From NCBI RefSeq assembly GCF_024170225.1, contig NZ_JALJXU010000005.1:1-64000 (forward strand): a DNA stretch of 64,000 nt. Reading direction: 5' to 3'. This stretch comes from Streptococcus gallinaceus (GTDB lineage Bacteria; Bacillota; Bacilli; Lactobacillales; Streptococcaceae). The translations under genes were made by a program, and so were the position numbers. This document shows positions 16,400-26,365 of the stretch, one piece after another. Below the pieces are notes generated by a model. That model was not told where the DNA came from. It made no database searches and saw only the letters and a list, made by a program, of their open reading frames with translations. How positions within the stretch are numbered: position 1 is the stretch's first letter; each line of letters begins with the position of its first letter.

Positions 16400-18061
16400 G
16401 TGTCAAAAATTACAACTAGTTTATTTCAAGAAATGGTGCAAGCAGCATCTTCTCGTTTGAATAAACAAGCAGAATATGTGAATTCATTGAACGTTTTCCC
16501 GGTTCCAGATGGAGATACTGGTACAAATATGGGGATGACGATTACAAACGGTGCCAAAGAAGTAGCAGATAAACCTGCTTCAACAGTTGGTGAAGTTGGT
16601 CAAATCTTATCAAAAGGTCTTTTGATGGGAGCTCGTGGAAACTCAGGTGTTATTACTTCACAATTGTTCCGTGGTTTTGGTCAATCAATCAAAGGTAAAG
16701 TTGAATTGGATGGGAAAGACTTGGCGCACGCCTTCCAAAATGGTGTAGAAGTTGCCTATAAAGCAGTTATGAAGCCAGTTGAGGGGACAATCCTGACGGT
16801 TTCTCGTGGTGCTGCAACGGCTGCTCTTAAAAAAGCTGAAGAGACAGATGATGCAGTTGAAGTGATGCGCGCCACTCTTGAAGGTGCTAATCGTGCCCTT
16901 AAGAAAACCCCTGAGATGCTTCCAGTTTTGAAAGAAGTTGGTGTGGTAGACTCAGGTGGTCAAGGTTTGGTTTATATCTATGAAGGTTTCTTGTCAGCAT
17001 TGACAGGAGAATACATCGCTTCAGAGGAATTCCAAGCAACTCCAGCAGTTATGACTGAAATGATCAATGCGGAGCACCACAAATCTGTAGCAGGACACGT
17101 TGCGACAGAAGACATTACCTACGGTTACTGTACAGAAATCATGGTTGCACTTCGTCAAGGTCCTACTTATGTAAAAAATTTTGAGTACGAAGAATTCCGT
17201 AACTACTTGAATGACCTTGGGGATTCTCTCCTTGTAGTCAATGATGATGAGATTGTCAAAGTTCACGTTCATACAGAAGATCCAGGACTTGTTATGCAAG
17301 CAGGTCTTCAATATGGTAGCTTGGTAAAAGTCAAAGTGGACAACATGCGTAATCAGCATGAGGCTGTTCTTGAAAAAGATAGTTACCAAAAGCCAGCTGA
17401 GCGAAAAGAATACGCAGTGATTGCTGTCGCAGCAGGTGAAGGCTTGACAGATATCTTCAAATCACAAGGTGTTGACTATGTGATTTCAGGTGGACAAACC
17501 ATGAATCCATCAACAGAAGATTTCGTTAAAGCAATTGATTTGGTTAATGCACGTAACGTTATCATCTTGCCAAATAACAAAAACATTTTCATGGCGGCTC
17601 AATCGGCAGCAGAGGTTGCAGAAGTTGCTGTTAAAGTGATTGAAACACGCACAATTCCTCAAGGATTCACAAGTCTCTTGGCATTTGAACCAAATGCGTC
17701 TATCGAAGATAATTTTGAGGCAATGACAGCATCGCTTGCAGATGTGAAAAGCGGTAGCGTGACAACGGCGGTTCGTGATACAACTATTGATGGGTTAGAA
17801 ATTCATGAGAATGACAACCTTGGTATGGTTGATGGAAAAATTGTTGTGTCAAATCCAGACATGATGGAAACCTTGGAAAAAACATTTGCTAAAATGTTGG
17901 ATGAGGACAGTGAAATCGTGACAATCTACGTCGGTGAAGACGGAAGCAAGGACTTGGCTCAAGAAATTGCAGATGACTTAGAAGAAAAATTCGAAGATAT
18001 CGAAGTAGAGATTCACGTAGGAAATCAACCGGTTTATCCATATCTTTTCAGTATCGAATAA
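16400..18061 (+). CDS. fakA: Fatty acid kinase ATP-binding subunit FakA (YloV/DAK2 family)
   Basis: 553 residues starting at GTG 16400 with GGAG about 8 bases upstream. The N-terminal DhaL/DAK2 nucleotide domain holds NVFPVPDGDTGTNM (Asp residues bind Mg-ATP) and GARGNSGVI. The middle and C-terminal parts (ITYGYCTEI ... DVYVISGGQTMNPSTEDF-like segment) form the FakB-contact region. FakA phosphorylates fatty acids held by a FakB (DegV) protein so that exogenous fatty acids enter phospholipids. That links this locus to the fab cluster at 47.5 kb. No fakB is in the window. Confidence 0.9.
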   Translation: MSKITTSLFQEMVQAASSRLNKQAEYVNSLNVFPVPDGDTGTNMGMTITNGAKEVADKPASTVGEVGQILSKGLLMGARGNSGVITSQLFRGFGQSIKGKVELDGKDLAHAFQNGVEVAYKAVMKPVEGTILTVSRGAATAALKKAEETDDAVEVMRATLEGANRALKKTPEMLPVLKEVGVVDSGGQGLVYIYEGFLSALTGEYIASEEFQATPAVMTEMINAEHHKSVAGHVATEDITYGYCTEIMVALRQGPTYVKNFEYEEFRNYLNDLGDSLLVVNDDEIVKVHVHTEDPGLVMQAGLQYGSLVKVKVDNMRNQHEAVLEKDSYQKPAERKEYAVIAVAAGEGLTDIFKSQGVDYVISGGQTMNPSTEDFVKAIDLVNARNVIILPNNKNIFMAAQSAAEVAEVAVKVIETRTIPQGFTSLLAFEPNASIEDNFEAMTASLADVKSGSVTTAVRDTTIDGLEIHENDNLGMVDGKIVVSNPDMMETLEKTFAKMLDEDSEIVTIYVGEDGSKDLAQEIADDLEEKFEDIEVEIHVGNQPVYPYLFSIE

Positions 18062-18069
18062 ATAGAAAA

Positions 18070-18091
18070 GTAGGCCCTAGCCTGCTTTTTT
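18070..18091 (+). terminator. fakA terminator
   Basis: Stem GTAGGC / GCCTGC with loop CCTA, followed by six T. Confidence 0.75.
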
Positions 18092-18092
18092 C

Positions 18093-18120
18093 TTGCTTTT
18101 CTTGTACATTATGGTATAAT
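18093..18120 (+). promoter_or_regulatory. rpsF operon promoter
   Basis: TTGCTT (18093-18098), 16 bases, consensus TATAAT (18115-18120) with TGG before it. Confidence 0.75.
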
Positions 18121-18128
18121 AATTTCTT

Positions 18129-18176
18129 GTGAGTATCCCTCACTTACCTGCACCGATGAGTGTAGGTCATTAGACC
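18129..18176 (+). promoter_or_regulatory. S6:S18-type ribosomal protein leader
   Basis: The leader RNA has a stem ACCTGCA (18146-18152) / TGTAGGT (18161-18167) enclosing CCGATGAG, preceded by GTGAG ... CTCAC. A CCG presented by a hairpin mimics the 16S rRNA site of the S6:S18 complex and is used for autogenous control of rpsF operons in many bacteria. The position right before rpsF fits. Confidence 0.65.
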
Positions 18177-18193
18177 AAAAGGAGGAACTATCA

Positions 18194-18484
18194 ATGGCTA
18201 AATACGAAATTCTTTATATTATTCGTCCAAACATTGAGGAAGAAGCTAAAAACGCTTTGGTAGCACGTTTTGACGCTATCTTGACTGACAACGGTGCAAC
18301 TGTTGTTGAATCAAAAGATTGGGAAAAACGTCGTCTTGCATACGAAATCAAAGATTTCCGCGAAGGACTTTACCACATCGTAAATGTTGAAGCAAACGAT
18401 GATGCAGCTCTTAACGAGTTTGACCGTTTGTCAAAAATCAACGGCGATATTCTTCGTCACATGATCGTCAAAACTGACGCGTAA
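18194..18484 (+). CDS. rpsF: Ribosomal protein S6
   Basis: 96 residues, [17 protein letters not shown] at the start and the conserved [22 protein letters not shown] core; typical length for Firmicutes. It partners S18 in the 30S platform. First gene of rpsF-ssb-rpsR, whose leader carries an S6:S18 mimic. AGGAGG precedes ATG 18194. Confidence 0.98.
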   Translation: MAKYEILYIIRPNIEEEAKNALVARFDAILTDNGATVVESKDWEKRRLAYEIKDFREGLYHIVNVEANDDAALNEFDRLSKINGDILRHMIVKTDA

Positions 18485-18493
18485 GGATAGTGT

Positions 18494-18988
18494 ATGATTA
18501 ATAATGTAGTACTAGTTGGTCGTATGACCCGCGATGCAGAGCTTCGTTACACACCGTCAAACCAAGCTGTTGCGACTTTTACTTTGGCTGTTAACCGTCA
18601 ATTTAAAAATCAAAATGGTGAACGTGAAGCGGACTTTATTAACGTTGTTATTTGGCGCCAGCAAGCTGAAAATTTAGCAAACTGGGCTAAAAAAGGTGCC
18701 TTGGTTGGAATTACAGGTCGTATCCAGACTCGTAATTACGAAAATCAGCAAGGACAACGTGTCTATGTGACGGAAGTTGTTGCGGATAATTTCCAACTTT
18801 TGGAAAGTCGTACTGCACGTGAAGGTCAAGGTGGTGGTTACAACGCTGGGAATTCATATTCTGGTGGAAATGACTACAATTCATCTTATCAAACACCTGC
18901 ACAATCTACACCAAACTTTGCACGCGAAGAAAGTCCATTTGGTACAACCAATCCAATGGATATTTCAGATGATGATCTTCCATTCTAA
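18494..18988 (+). CDS. ssb: Single-stranded DNA-binding protein
   Basis: 164 residues. The OB fold is about residues 1-108 ([35 protein letters not shown] ... [24 protein letters not shown]). A Gly/Asn/Ser/Tyr-rich linker follows, then the acidic tip [10 protein letters not shown] that recruits replication and repair partners. Placed between rpsF and rpsR as in most Firmicutes. This is the essential housekeeping SSB. Confidence 0.98.
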   Translation: MINNVVLVGRMTRDAELRYTPSNQAVATFTLAVNRQFKNQNGEREADFINVVIWRQQAENLANWAKKGALVGITGRIQTRNYENQQGQRVYVTEVVADNFQLLESRTAREGQGGGYNAGNSYSGGNDYNSSYQTPAQSTPNFAREESPFGTTNPMDISDDDLPF

Positions 18989-19023
18989 GGATGGACTGAA
19001 TTAAAATTATAAAGGAGAAAAAC

Positions 19024-19263
19024 ATGGCTCAACAACGTCGTGGCGGTTTCAAACGCCGTAAAAAAGTTGACTTCATCGCAGCTAACAAAATTGAATATGT
19101 TGATTACAAAGATACTGAGCTTCTTAGCCGTTTCATCTCAGAACGTGGTAAAATCTTGCCACGTCGTGTGACTGGAACTTCAGCTAAAAACCAACGTAAA
19201 GTAACAACAGCAATCAAACGTGCTCGCGTTATGGCTCTTTTGCCATTCGTAAACGAAGATTAA
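19024..19263 (+). CDS. rpsR: Ribosomal protein S18
   Basis: 79-residue basic protein ([24 protein letters not shown]) with the conserved [19 protein letters not shown] and [11 protein letters not shown] segments. It binds S6 on the 30S subunit. Last gene of the rpsF operon, AAAGGAG before ATG 19024 and a terminator just after the stop. Confidence 0.98.
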   Translation: MAQQRRGGFKRRKKVDFIAANKIEYVDYKDTELLSRFISERGKILPRRVTGTSAKNQRKVTTAIKRARVMALLPFVNED

Positions 19264-19265
19264 AA

Positions 19266-19290
19266 AAAGAGGTCCTATGGACCTTTTTCT
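19266..19290 (+). terminator. rpsR terminator
   Basis: Stem AGGTCC / GGACCT with a TAT loop inside an A-tract/T-tract frame. Confidence 0.85.
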
Positions 19291-19320
19291 TTTGCTTTGA
19301 GAAAAAGAGTGACTACTATG

Positions 19321-19353
19321 CAAAAAAAACAGACTAGTTTGGTCTGCTTTTTT
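19321..19353. terminator. Convergent bidirectional terminator
   Basis: CAGAC (19330-19334) / GTCTG (19342-19346) flanked by AAAAAAA on the left and TTTTTT on the right, so it can work for rpsR readthrough and for the minus-strand gene ending at 19352. Confidence 0.7.
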
Positions 19354-19996
19354 ATTGTACAGGCTGCATAGCGCTGCGAATATTGAGTTGTTTTTTCAAG
19401 TAGTAACGTAATCCAAAGGCGATTGCAGCGATGATAATCGTAGCGATTGGTGATAGGGTTGGGTTGATGGCTGCTGGAATCAGAGCTGCTAGGAAGAAGA
19501 CAATTGACCAAGCAAGAGTCGTTAAAATCAGATAGAAAATAGCTTTCCAAAATTTAGGACGCTGGCCGACTTTACCCATGTTACGGTAAATGAGGTGATA
19601 CATGAGATAGATTCCAGCTCCGACGCCAAATCCGATGGTCAAGAAAGTGAGAAGTCCGTACTGCGTTCCAGAATGGAAGAAGTTCATCAAGCCGTTGACA
19701 AGGCCTAAAATTCCTAAAATGAGCAGGCTAGAGTCAACCCACATGAGCCAAGGGTTGTCATTAGTTTCAGGAACAGTGTTGCTGTCCTCTGATTTTGTAA
19801 AGCTCTTGGCCCAGTCGCTAGGTGCGCCATAGAGGCCGCGAGCTGTAATTCCTTTTTTCTGATTTTCAATGATAGTTGGGAGGACTTCTTCAAGAAGCTC
19901 TTTGATTTCTTGGTCTGACTTGCCGTCACGGATGAGTTGGCTTGTCGCAATGTGGATAAATTCTTGATTTTTTTTAGTTAATTCTTGTAATTCCAT
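19352..19996 (-). CDS. DUF1129-family membrane protein
   Basis: 214 residues. The soluble N-terminal part (ELTKKNQEFIHIATSQLIRDGKSDQEIKELLEEVLPTI) carries a helical motif seen in the DUF1129 family, with the GITARGLYG segment. About five membrane helices follow (SSLLILGILGLVNGLMNFF onward). Function is not established for the family. It lies 24 bases downstream of corA on the same strand, so the two are probably co-transcribed, suggesting but not proving a link to ion homeostasis. Confidence 0.75.
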   Translation of the reverse strand: MELQELTKKNQEFIHIATSQLIRDGKSDQEIKELLEEVLPTIIENQKKGITARGLYGAPSDWAKSFTKSEDSNTVPETNDNPWLMWVDSSLLILGILGLVNGLMNFFHSGTQYGLLTFLTIGFGVGAGIYLMYHLIYRNMGKVGQRPKFWKAIFYLILTTLAWSIVFFLAALIPAAINPTLSPIATIIIAAIAFGLRYYLKKQLNIRSAMQPVQ

Positions 19997-20020
19997 TTGA
20001 CTGTCTTTCTATGTGGGGAC

Positions 20021-20965
20021 CTAGAACCATCTTTTGCGGATGAAGTAGAAGGTGAGAGAGAGGCTAATCGCAAAGGCTGCGAAGATGACCCATTCAAAGG
20101 CGTGAGGAATGTCGTTGAAGGGGATGGTATTGTCTTTGAAGTTCATTCCATAGGCTGAAAAGACCATGGTTGGAATGGATAAGACGATGGTTGCCAAGGC
20201 TAGTGTCTTCATGATGGTGTTCTGGTTGTTGGAGATGATAGAGGCGTAGGCTTGCGTCATGGAGTTCAAGATGTTTCCATAGATATCAGCCATTTCCAAG
20301 GCCTGCTGCGTTTCGACCATGGTATCTTCTAGCAAGTCTTCGTCTTCTTCGTACTTGCGTAAGAGGCTGGATGACCCAGATAATTTTTTGACGATTCGCT
20401 CGTTCATTTTCAGGGACGCCTTAAAGTAGACAATGGTTTTTTCCAATTCCATGAGGACAATCAATTCTTCATTTTTTGTGGCTTCATGGAGTTGACTTTC
20501 AATTTCTTCGCTTTTCCGGTCAATGGTCCGCAGGGCTGAGAGGTAGAGTTGTGCGTTGCGGTAGAGAATTTGGAAAACGAAGCGTGATTTCATAAAGGTG
20601 TAGAAATTCCGCAATCGGTGATGGATAAATTGATCAAAGAGAGGCAATTTTTCCAGACAGGTAGTGATAATCGAATCCTCTGTCAAGATAATACCGAGCG
20701 GGATGGTGACGTAGTAGGTCATGTTGTTGCGTTCTTCGAGAATGGGAACGTCAACGATGATGAGCTTGTAGTCGTCTTCAACCACGATACGGGAACTTTC
20801 TTCCGCATCGAGTGGAGCACGTAAGTCGGTAATGTCGATGTTAAAATGTTCGGCGACTTCCATTGACTCGCTCTGGGAAGGGTTTACCAAGTTAATCCAA
20901 GCACCTGGTTGGAATGTTTGGATTTCTTCTAAATCAGTAATTGTAGAAAGAAAAATTTGCTTCAT
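20021..20965 (-). CDS. corA: CorA-family magnesium/divalent cation channel
   Basis: 314 residues. A large cytoplasmic domain (helix-rich, residues about 1-245) is followed by two C-terminal membrane helices. The first ends in the diagnostic YGMNF (GMN) selectivity loop, followed by the short acidic loop and a basic tail (FIRKRWF). Forms a pentameric channel for Mg2+ or related ions. Divergent from uvrA; TATAAT on the minus strand (21012-21017) with an upstream TGG is its likely -10. Confidence 0.92.
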   Translation of the reverse strand: MKQIFLSTITDLEEIQTFQPGAWINLVNPSQSESMEVAEHFNIDITDLRAPLDAEESSRIVVEDDYKLIIVDVPILEERNNMTYYVTIPLGIILTEDSIITTCLEKLPLFDQFIHHRLRNFYTFMKSRFVFQILYRNAQLYLSALRTIDRKSEEIESQLHEATKNEELIVLMELEKTIVYFKASLKMNERIVKKLSGSSSLLRKYEEDEDLLEDTMVETQQALEMADIYGNILNSMTQAYASIISNNQNTIMKTLALATIVLSIPTMVFSAYGMNFKDNTIPFNDIPHAFEWVIFAAFAISLSLTFYFIRKRWF

Positions 20966-21011
20966 ACAGGACCCTCCTCAGTTGAATTTTAGCACACAAG
21001 GCGCATCCCCT

Positions 21012-21066
21012 ATTATACCAAAAATGGATGTAAAGGAAAAGTTTTTTATAGAAAATGTGTTATAAT
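21012..21066. promoter_or_regulatory. Divergent corA / uvrA promoter region
   Basis: Minus-strand extended -10 TGGTATAAT (21012-21019 region) faces corA. Plus-strand TATAAT (21061-21066), preceded by TGTGT, faces uvrA. Both -35 elements are weak. No LexA- or Dinr-like site is seen, which fits streptococci lacking a classical SOS regulon. Confidence 0.55.
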
Positions 21067-21092
21067 AGTGAGGTTTAAGAGGTAAAGAAAAT

Positions 21093-23921
21093 ATGCAAGA
21101 TAAGATTGTAATTCATGGGGCTCGCGCCCACAATTTAAAGAATATTGATGTGACGATTCCGCGGGATAAGCTGGTCGTTGTGACGGGCTTGTCTGGCTCG
21201 GGTAAGTCCAGTTTGGCCTTTGACACCCTGTATGCGGAGGGGCAACGGCGCTATGTGGAGAGTTTGTCGGCCTATGCACGTCAGTTTTTAGGGAATATGG
21301 AAAAGCCAGATGTGGATTCGATTGAGGGGTTAAGCCCAGCGATTTCAATTGACCAGAAGACGACGTCGAAAAATCCTCGTTCTACGGTTGGGACGGCAAC
21401 GGAAATTCATGACTACCTTCGTTTGCTCTATGCCCGTGTCGGAACTCCTTACTGTATCAATGGGCATGGAGCCATTTCAGCTTCGTCTGTTGAGCAGATT
21501 GTGGATGAGATTTTAACCCTCCCTGAGCGCCAGCGTCTCCAGATTTTGGCACCTGTTGTGCGCAAGAAAAAAGGGCAGCACAAAACGATTTTTGAAAAAA
21601 TTCAAAAAGATGGTTATGTCCGTATCCGTGTCAATGGGGAAGTCTATGACGTGACGGAAGTTCCCGAGTTGTCAAAGAGCAAGAAGCATGATATTGAGAT
21701 TGTTGTCGATCGCATTGTGATTAAAGAGGGTGTTCGTTCTCGCTTGTTTGACTCGGTTGAGGCGGCTCTGCGTCTAGCGGATGGCTATGTGGTCATCGAT
21801 ACCATGGATGGCAAGGAATTGCTGTTTTCAGAGCACTATGCTTGTCCAGTCTGCGGCTTTACAGTTCCTGAGTTGGAGCCTCGTCTCTTTTCTTTCAATG
21901 CGCCATTTGGCTCTTGTTCGGAGTGTGATGGATTGGGCATGCGTCTGGAAGTGGACACGGATTTGATTGTGCCAGATGCGAGTAAGACGTTGAGAGAAGG
22001 AGCGATTGCACCGTGGAATCCAATTTCATCTAATTATTACCCAAGTATGCTCGAGCAAGCCATGACACAATTTGGTGTTGATTTGGACACGCCTTGGGAA
22101 AAGTTGTCCTCAGAAGAGCAGGATTTGGTTTTGAATGGCTCGGATGGGAAAGAATTCCATTTCCACTATGAAAATGATTTTGGCGGCGTCCGCGATATTG
22201 ACATTCCTTTTGAAGGCGTAGTGACAAATGTGAATCGTCGCTACCACGATACCAATAGTGATTACACGCGCAATGTCATGCGTGCTTACATGAATGAATT
22301 GACCTGTCAAGCCTGTCACGGCTACCGCCTCAATGACCAAGCCTTGGCTGTTAAGGTGGGTGGTCAAGAGGGACTTCACATCGGGCAGATTTCAGACTTG
22401 TCTATTGCAGACCATCTGGAAGTCTTGTCCAAGTTGCAACTGTCAGAAAATGAAGCTACTATTGCAACGCCGATTGTCAAAGAGGTTCGGGATCGTCTGA
22501 CTTTCCTCAGCAATGTTGGTCTGGATTATTTGACCTTATCTCGGACAGCGGGTACCTTATCAGGTGGAGAAAGTCAGCGGATTCGCCTGGCGACGCAGAT
22601 TGGTTCCAACCTATCAGGTGTTCTCTATATTTTGGATGAGCCGTCGATTGGCCTCCATCAACGAGATAATGACCGCTTGATTGATAGCCTTAAAAAAATG
22701 CGGGATTTGGGCAATACCTTAATCGTGGTGGAACATGACGAGGATACCATGATAGCAGCGGATTATCTGATTGATGTGGGACCAGGTGCAGGTGTTTTTG
22801 GCGGGGAAATTGTTGCTGCTGGAACACCAACACAAGTTGCTAAAAACAAGAAATCCATCACTGGTCAATATTTGTCAGGCAAACGGACGATTCCTGTGCC
22901 GACAGAACGTCGTGTTGGCAATGGACGTTTTCTAGAAATCCAGGGAGCGACAGGGCACAATCTACAAAATGTGACGGCACGTTTCCCACTTGGAAAATTC
23001 ATTGCTGTTACAGGTGTGTCTGGCTCAGGTAAGTCAACGCTTGTCAATAGCATTCTCAAGAAGGCGGTGGCTCACAAGCTCAACAATAATTCAGAGAAAC
23101 CAGGCAAGCACAAAGCCTTAACGGGGATTGAGCATGTGGATCGCCTCATTGATATTGACCAAAGTCCGATTGGTCGTACACCGCGTTCCAATCCAGCGAC
23201 CTATACAGGTGTATTTGACGATATTCGTGATTTATTTGCCCAGACAAATGAAGCCAAGGTTCGTGGGTACAAGAAAGGGCGTTTCTCTTTCAATGTCAAG
23301 GGTGGGCGCTGTGAAGCCTGCTCGGGTGACGGAATTATCAAGATTGAGATGCACTTCCTACCGGATGTCTTTGTTCCGTGTGAGGTCTGTCATGGCCGCC
23401 GTTACAATAGTGAGACCTTGGAAGTTCACTACAAGGAAAAAAATATTGCTGAGATTTTGGATATGACGGTCAATGATGCAGTAGAGTTCTTCAAGCACCT
23501 ACCAAAAATTGAGCGGAAATTGCGGACTATTCAAGACGTTGGCTTGGGTTATGTTACCTTGGGCCAGCCTGCAACGACCTTGTCAGGAGGAGAAGCTCAA
23601 CGGATGAAATTGGCTTCAGAACTTCATAAACGCTCAACTGGTAAGTCTCTCTATATCTTGGATGAGCCGACGACCGGTTTGCATACAGAGGATATTGCTC
23701 GTCTTTTGAAGGTCTTGTCACGCTTTGTCGATGATGGCAATACGGTCCTCGTTATCGAGCACAATCTTGATGTCATCAAGACAGCTGATCATATTATTGA
23801 CCTAGGACCTGAAGGTGGTGTTGGTGGCGGAACCATCGTTGCTACAGGTACGCCAGAAGAAGTTGCGGCCAATCCTGCAAGCTATACAGGCCAATACCTG
23901 AAACCAAAATTGAACATGTAA
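21093..23921 (+). CDS. uvrA: Excinuclease ABC subunit A
   Basis: 942 residues, nucleotide excision repair damage sensor. Two ABC ATPase units: first Walker [10 protein letters not shown] (residues 32-40) and signature LSGGESQR; second Walker [10 protein letters not shown] and LSGGEAQR. Zinc sites are CPVC ... CSEC in the first insertion and CEAC ... CEVC in the second. It loads UvrB at lesions. ATG 21093 is the natural start ([18 protein letters not shown]). A perfect terminator follows, so the gene is a single unit. Confidence 0.98.
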   Translation: MQDKIVIHGARAHNLKNIDVTIPRDKLVVVTGLSGSGKSSLAFDTLYAEGQRRYVESLSAYARQFLGNMEKPDVDSIEGLSPAISIDQKTTSKNPRSTVGTATEIHDYLRLLYARVGTPYCINGHGAISASSVEQIVDEILTLPERQRLQILAPVVRKKKGQHKTIFEKIQKDGYVRIRVNGEVYDVTEVPELSKSKKHDIEIVVDRIVIKEGVRSRLFDSVEAALRLADGYVVIDTMDGKELLFSEHYACPVCGFTVPELEPRLFSFNAPFGSCSECDGLGMRLEVDTDLIVPDASKTLREGAIAPWNPISSNYYPSMLEQAMTQFGVDLDTPWEKLSSEEQDLVLNGSDGKEFHFHYENDFGGVRDIDIPFEGVVTNVNRRYHDTNSDYTRNVMRAYMNELTCQACHGYRLNDQALAVKVGGQEGLHIGQISDLSIADHLEVLSKLQLSENEATIATPIVKEVRDRLTFLSNVGLDYLTLSRTAGTLSGGESQRIRLATQIGSNLSGVLYILDEPSIGLHQRDNDRLIDSLKKMRDLGNTLIVVEHDEDTMIAADYLIDVGPGAGVFGGEIVAAGTPTQVAKNKKSITGQYLSGKRTIPVPTERRVGNGRFLEIQGATGHNLQNVTARFPLGKFIAVTGVSGSGKSTLVNSILKKAVAHKLNNNSEKPGKHKALTGIEHVDRLIDIDQSPIGRTPRSNPATYTGVFDDIRDLFAQTNEAKVRGYKKGRFSFNVKGGRCEACSGDGIIKIEMHFLPDVFVPCEVCHGRRYNSETLEVHYKEKNIAEILDMTVNDAVEFFKHLPKIERKLRTIQDVGLGYVTLGQPATTLSGGEAQRMKLASELHKRSTGKSLYILDEPTTGLHTEDIARLLKVLSRFVDDGNTVLVIEHNLDVIKTADHIIDLGPEGGVGGGTIVATGTPEEVAANPASYTGQYLKPKLNM

Positions 23922-23944
23922 AAACAGCTTTCGAGCTGTTTTTT
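23921..23944 (+). terminator. uvrA terminator
   Basis: AACAGCT / AGCTGTT with a TTCG tetraloop, followed by TTTT. Confidence 0.92.
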
Positions 23945-24015
23945 GCATGTTAGATAGCTTCCAATCTTTTTTCTTGCATATTTTTCAAAAAAAGAATACA
24001 CTAACAATCGTTCAT

Positions 24016-24039
24016 AAATAGTTTTCATGAGAACTATTT
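24016..24039. promoter_or_regulatory. 24-base operator-like palindrome before the efflux gene
   Basis: Dyad with 11 of 12 base pairs symmetric: left arm AAATAGTTTTCA, right arm TGAGAACTATTT. It sits 37 bases before the MFS start codon with no regulator gene next to it. Size and position fit a TetR/MarR/PadR-type repressor site. Confidence 0.5.
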
Positions 24040-24076
24040 TTAAAGAACATGATGAATAGATAGAATTGGAGAAAAA

Positions 24077-25576
24077 ATGAATACCAAAGATACACATGAT
24101 ATTCATGGAAAACCTTACAATAGGACAGCTATGATTATCCTTCTTTTGGTGGCGACCTTTGCTGGGGTGTTGAATCAAACTAGCCTAGGTACAGCTATCC
24201 CAACCTTGATGAAGAGTTTTGATATCTCTTTATCCACAGCCCAGCAAGCCACAACATGGTTCCTTTTAGCAAATGGCATCATGATACCAGTGTCTGCTTT
24301 TTTGGCCACCCGCTTTTCTACAAAGTGGCTGTATACAGCCTCGTATGCGATTCTAATTGTTGGCTTATTAATGGCGACATTGTCCCCTACATCAAACTGG
24401 ACGCTGTTCTTGGCTGGACGCATAATCCAGGCCATTTCAGTTGGGATTTCCATGCCTCTGATGCAGGTGGTGATGATCAACGTCTTTCCAGCTGAGCAAC
24501 GTGGTGCGGCGATGGGCTTAAATGGTCTAGTTGTCGGTCTGGCACCGGCTATTGGTCCAACCTTGGCTGGTTGGATTTTGAAGCAAGATTTTACAGTGGC
24601 AGGCTATGATTTGACTTGGAGAGCCATTTTTATCCTTCCGCTAGTCATTTTGGTTATCGCTTTTGCCTTGACACCATTCTTGGTAAAAGATGTTATTGAA
24701 AATAAAGACGTTCGCTTGGATACGTCGTCTTTGTTGCTGTCAATCCTTGGATTTGGGGCCTTTTTGTGGGGGTTCACAAATGTAGCCTCTCACGGCTGGG
24801 GGGATATGACCTATGTGGTTGCACCGATTACTCTCGGAACGATCGTTATTGCGTTATTTGTCTATCGCCAATTTAAAATGGAGACACCATTCTTGGATGT
24901 GACCGTTTTTAAAAATAAACAATTCGCAGTTACTACAGTAGCCATTGCCCTTTCGATGATGGCTATGATGGGTGTGGAGATGATGCTGCCACTTTACTTG
25001 CAAAATGTACGTGGGATGTCTGCCATGAATTCAGGGCTAGCTCTCTTGCCAGGGGCTTTGGTCATGGGGATTGTCAGCCCGATTTCAGGTCGGTTCTACG
25101 ATAAGGTCGGAGCTCGCCGGATGGCGATGATTGGTTTTGTTGTTTTGGGAATTGGTACGGTACCATTTATCTATCTGACAGCAACAACCGCTACTCATTT
25201 TGTAACCCTCTTGTATGCAGTTCGGATGTTTGGGATTGCTATGGTGATGATGCCCTTGACAGCTAGTGCTATGAGTGCCCTACCTCCTCATGAAGCTGCT
25301 CATGGGACAGCAGCCAATAATACAGTTCGCCAAATCGCTTCTGCAGTTGTGGTTGCACTCTTGTCTAGCGTGACACAGAATGTTATCAATGACCACAAAC
25401 CTGCAGCAGCCTTGAAAGATGCTAATCCGCTTCAATACGCAGCGAAAATGCTGGATGCTAGTCTGGATGGTTTCCATGTGTCTTTTGCGCTGGGCTTGTC
25501 TTTTGCAGTAATTGGTCTCGTTGTGGCGCATTTCCTTCGTAAAGGAAAACACATCGCCAAAGAAGGGGAGGCGTAA
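24077..25576 (+). CDS. MFS drug efflux transporter, DHA2 (14-TM) family
   Basis: 499 residues with about 14 membrane helices. It contains the MFS motif-C-like stretch (GLNGLVVGLAPAIGPTLAGWIL) and the first-loop pattern (LATRFSTKWLYTASY). The sequence resembles EmrB/LmrB-type proton-driven multidrug exporters. Start ATG 24077 has TTGGAGAAAA upstream. It is followed one base later by a DUF4811 gene, a known neighbour of such transporters. The real substrate cannot be read from sequence. Confidence 0.85.
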   Translation: MNTKDTHDIHGKPYNRTAMIILLLVATFAGVLNQTSLGTAIPTLMKSFDISLSTAQQATTWFLLANGIMIPVSAFLATRFSTKWLYTASYAILIVGLLMATLSPTSNWTLFLAGRIIQAISVGISMPLMQVVMINVFPAEQRGAAMGLNGLVVGLAPAIGPTLAGWILKQDFTVAGYDLTWRAIFILPLVILVIAFALTPFLVKDVIENKDVRLDTSSLLLSILGFGAFLWGFTNVASHGWGDMTYVVAPITLGTIVIALFVYRQFKMETPFLDVTVFKNKQFAVTTVAIALSMMAMMGVEMMLPLYLQNVRGMSAMNSGLALLPGALVMGIVSPISGRFYDKVGARRMAMIGFVVLGIGTVPFIYLTATTATHFVTLLYAVRMFGIAMVMMPLTASAMSALPPHEAAHGTAANNTVRQIASAVVVALLSSVTQNVINDHKPAAALKDANPLQYAAKMLDASLDGFHVSFALGLSFAVIGLVVAHFLRKGKHIAKEGEA

Positions 25577-25577
25577 G

Positions 25578-26282
25578 ATGATAGTTTTATTGATTATCCT
25601 AGCAACACTAGCGACGTTTGCTAGCTGGATGCTGATTTCAAAACCTGCTATTCGTGTGAGCTTGGGAATTCTTTCTTTGCTAGCACTAGGGGGGACCATC
25701 TATCTGTTGACGGATCATTTTGTCCATCATACTGGTATGAAAATTGTGACAACAACAACCCAGAAGGATCTTTATAGCACAGGGAATACCAGTGCCCCTT
25801 ACGGATTTATCGTTTACAAAGAAATTGGGACTGATTCTGATAACAAAGTTTTGGTTTACCGTGATGCCAAGGATTCTGCTGATGCAACTGCGCATTTTAT
25901 TCCGAATACGAAAAAAATCTCAGAAGCCGTCAAGAAAACCTCTGGTTATGAGTTGGCAGACGTGAAGAAAGCTTATGTCGAAACGACCACCAAACGCTAT
26001 GAGTGGAAGTCTGATTGGGCGAAATGGCTCTACGGTATCGGTGGTGAAGAAGGTGAGTTGGTATCACAAAAAACGACCGCCTATCTTCCTCAAAAAACAT
26101 GGATGGCATTGACAGAAGACCAGGCCAATCAATTGCAGGACGTGGTCGGAAAAATGAAGGTACAAGCTGCTCAGCATCCAGAGCAAGCGCAAGCCATGAT
26201 GGCTTTGGCCAAGTCTAACCCACAAACCTATGCTGAAAAACAAATCGCAGCGATCAAAGCTGCTCTGAATATTGCAGAATAA
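25578..26282 (+). CDS. DUF4811 membrane-anchored partner of the efflux transporter
   Basis: Start set at ATG 25578 (MIVLLIILATLATF), served by GGGGAGGCG just upstream; an upstream in-frame start would overlap the transporter. 234 residues: two N-terminal membrane helices (about 1-50), then an extracellular domain with TTTTQKDLYSTGNTSAPYGF, YEWKSDWAKWLYG and a helical C-terminus. The family (DUF4811) has no proven function but is regularly encoded next to DHA2 transporters, so an accessory role is likely. Confidence 0.78.
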   Translation: MIVLLIILATLATFASWMLISKPAIRVSLGILSLLALGGTIYLLTDHFVHHTGMKIVTTTTQKDLYSTGNTSAPYGFIVYKEIGTDSDNKVLVYRDAKDSADATAHFIPNTKKISEAVKKTSGYELADVKKAYVETTTKRYEWKSDWAKWLYGIGGEEGELVSQKTTAYLPQKTWMALTEDQANQLQDVVGKMKVQAAQHPEQAQAMMALAKSNPQTYAEKQIAAIKAALNIAE

Positions 26283-26286
26283 AAAG

Positions 26287-26312
26287 AAGCCTGAACGGAT
26301 GTTCGGGCTTTT
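26287..26312 (+). terminator. Terminator of the efflux operon
   Basis: Stem AAGCCTGAAC / GTTCGGGCTT with GGAT loop, then TT. Confidence 0.8.
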
Positions 26313-26365
26313 GCTGTCTGATGGTACTTGTAGTTGTGTCGGGTTATTGGGTGTAGCGTCGTATG

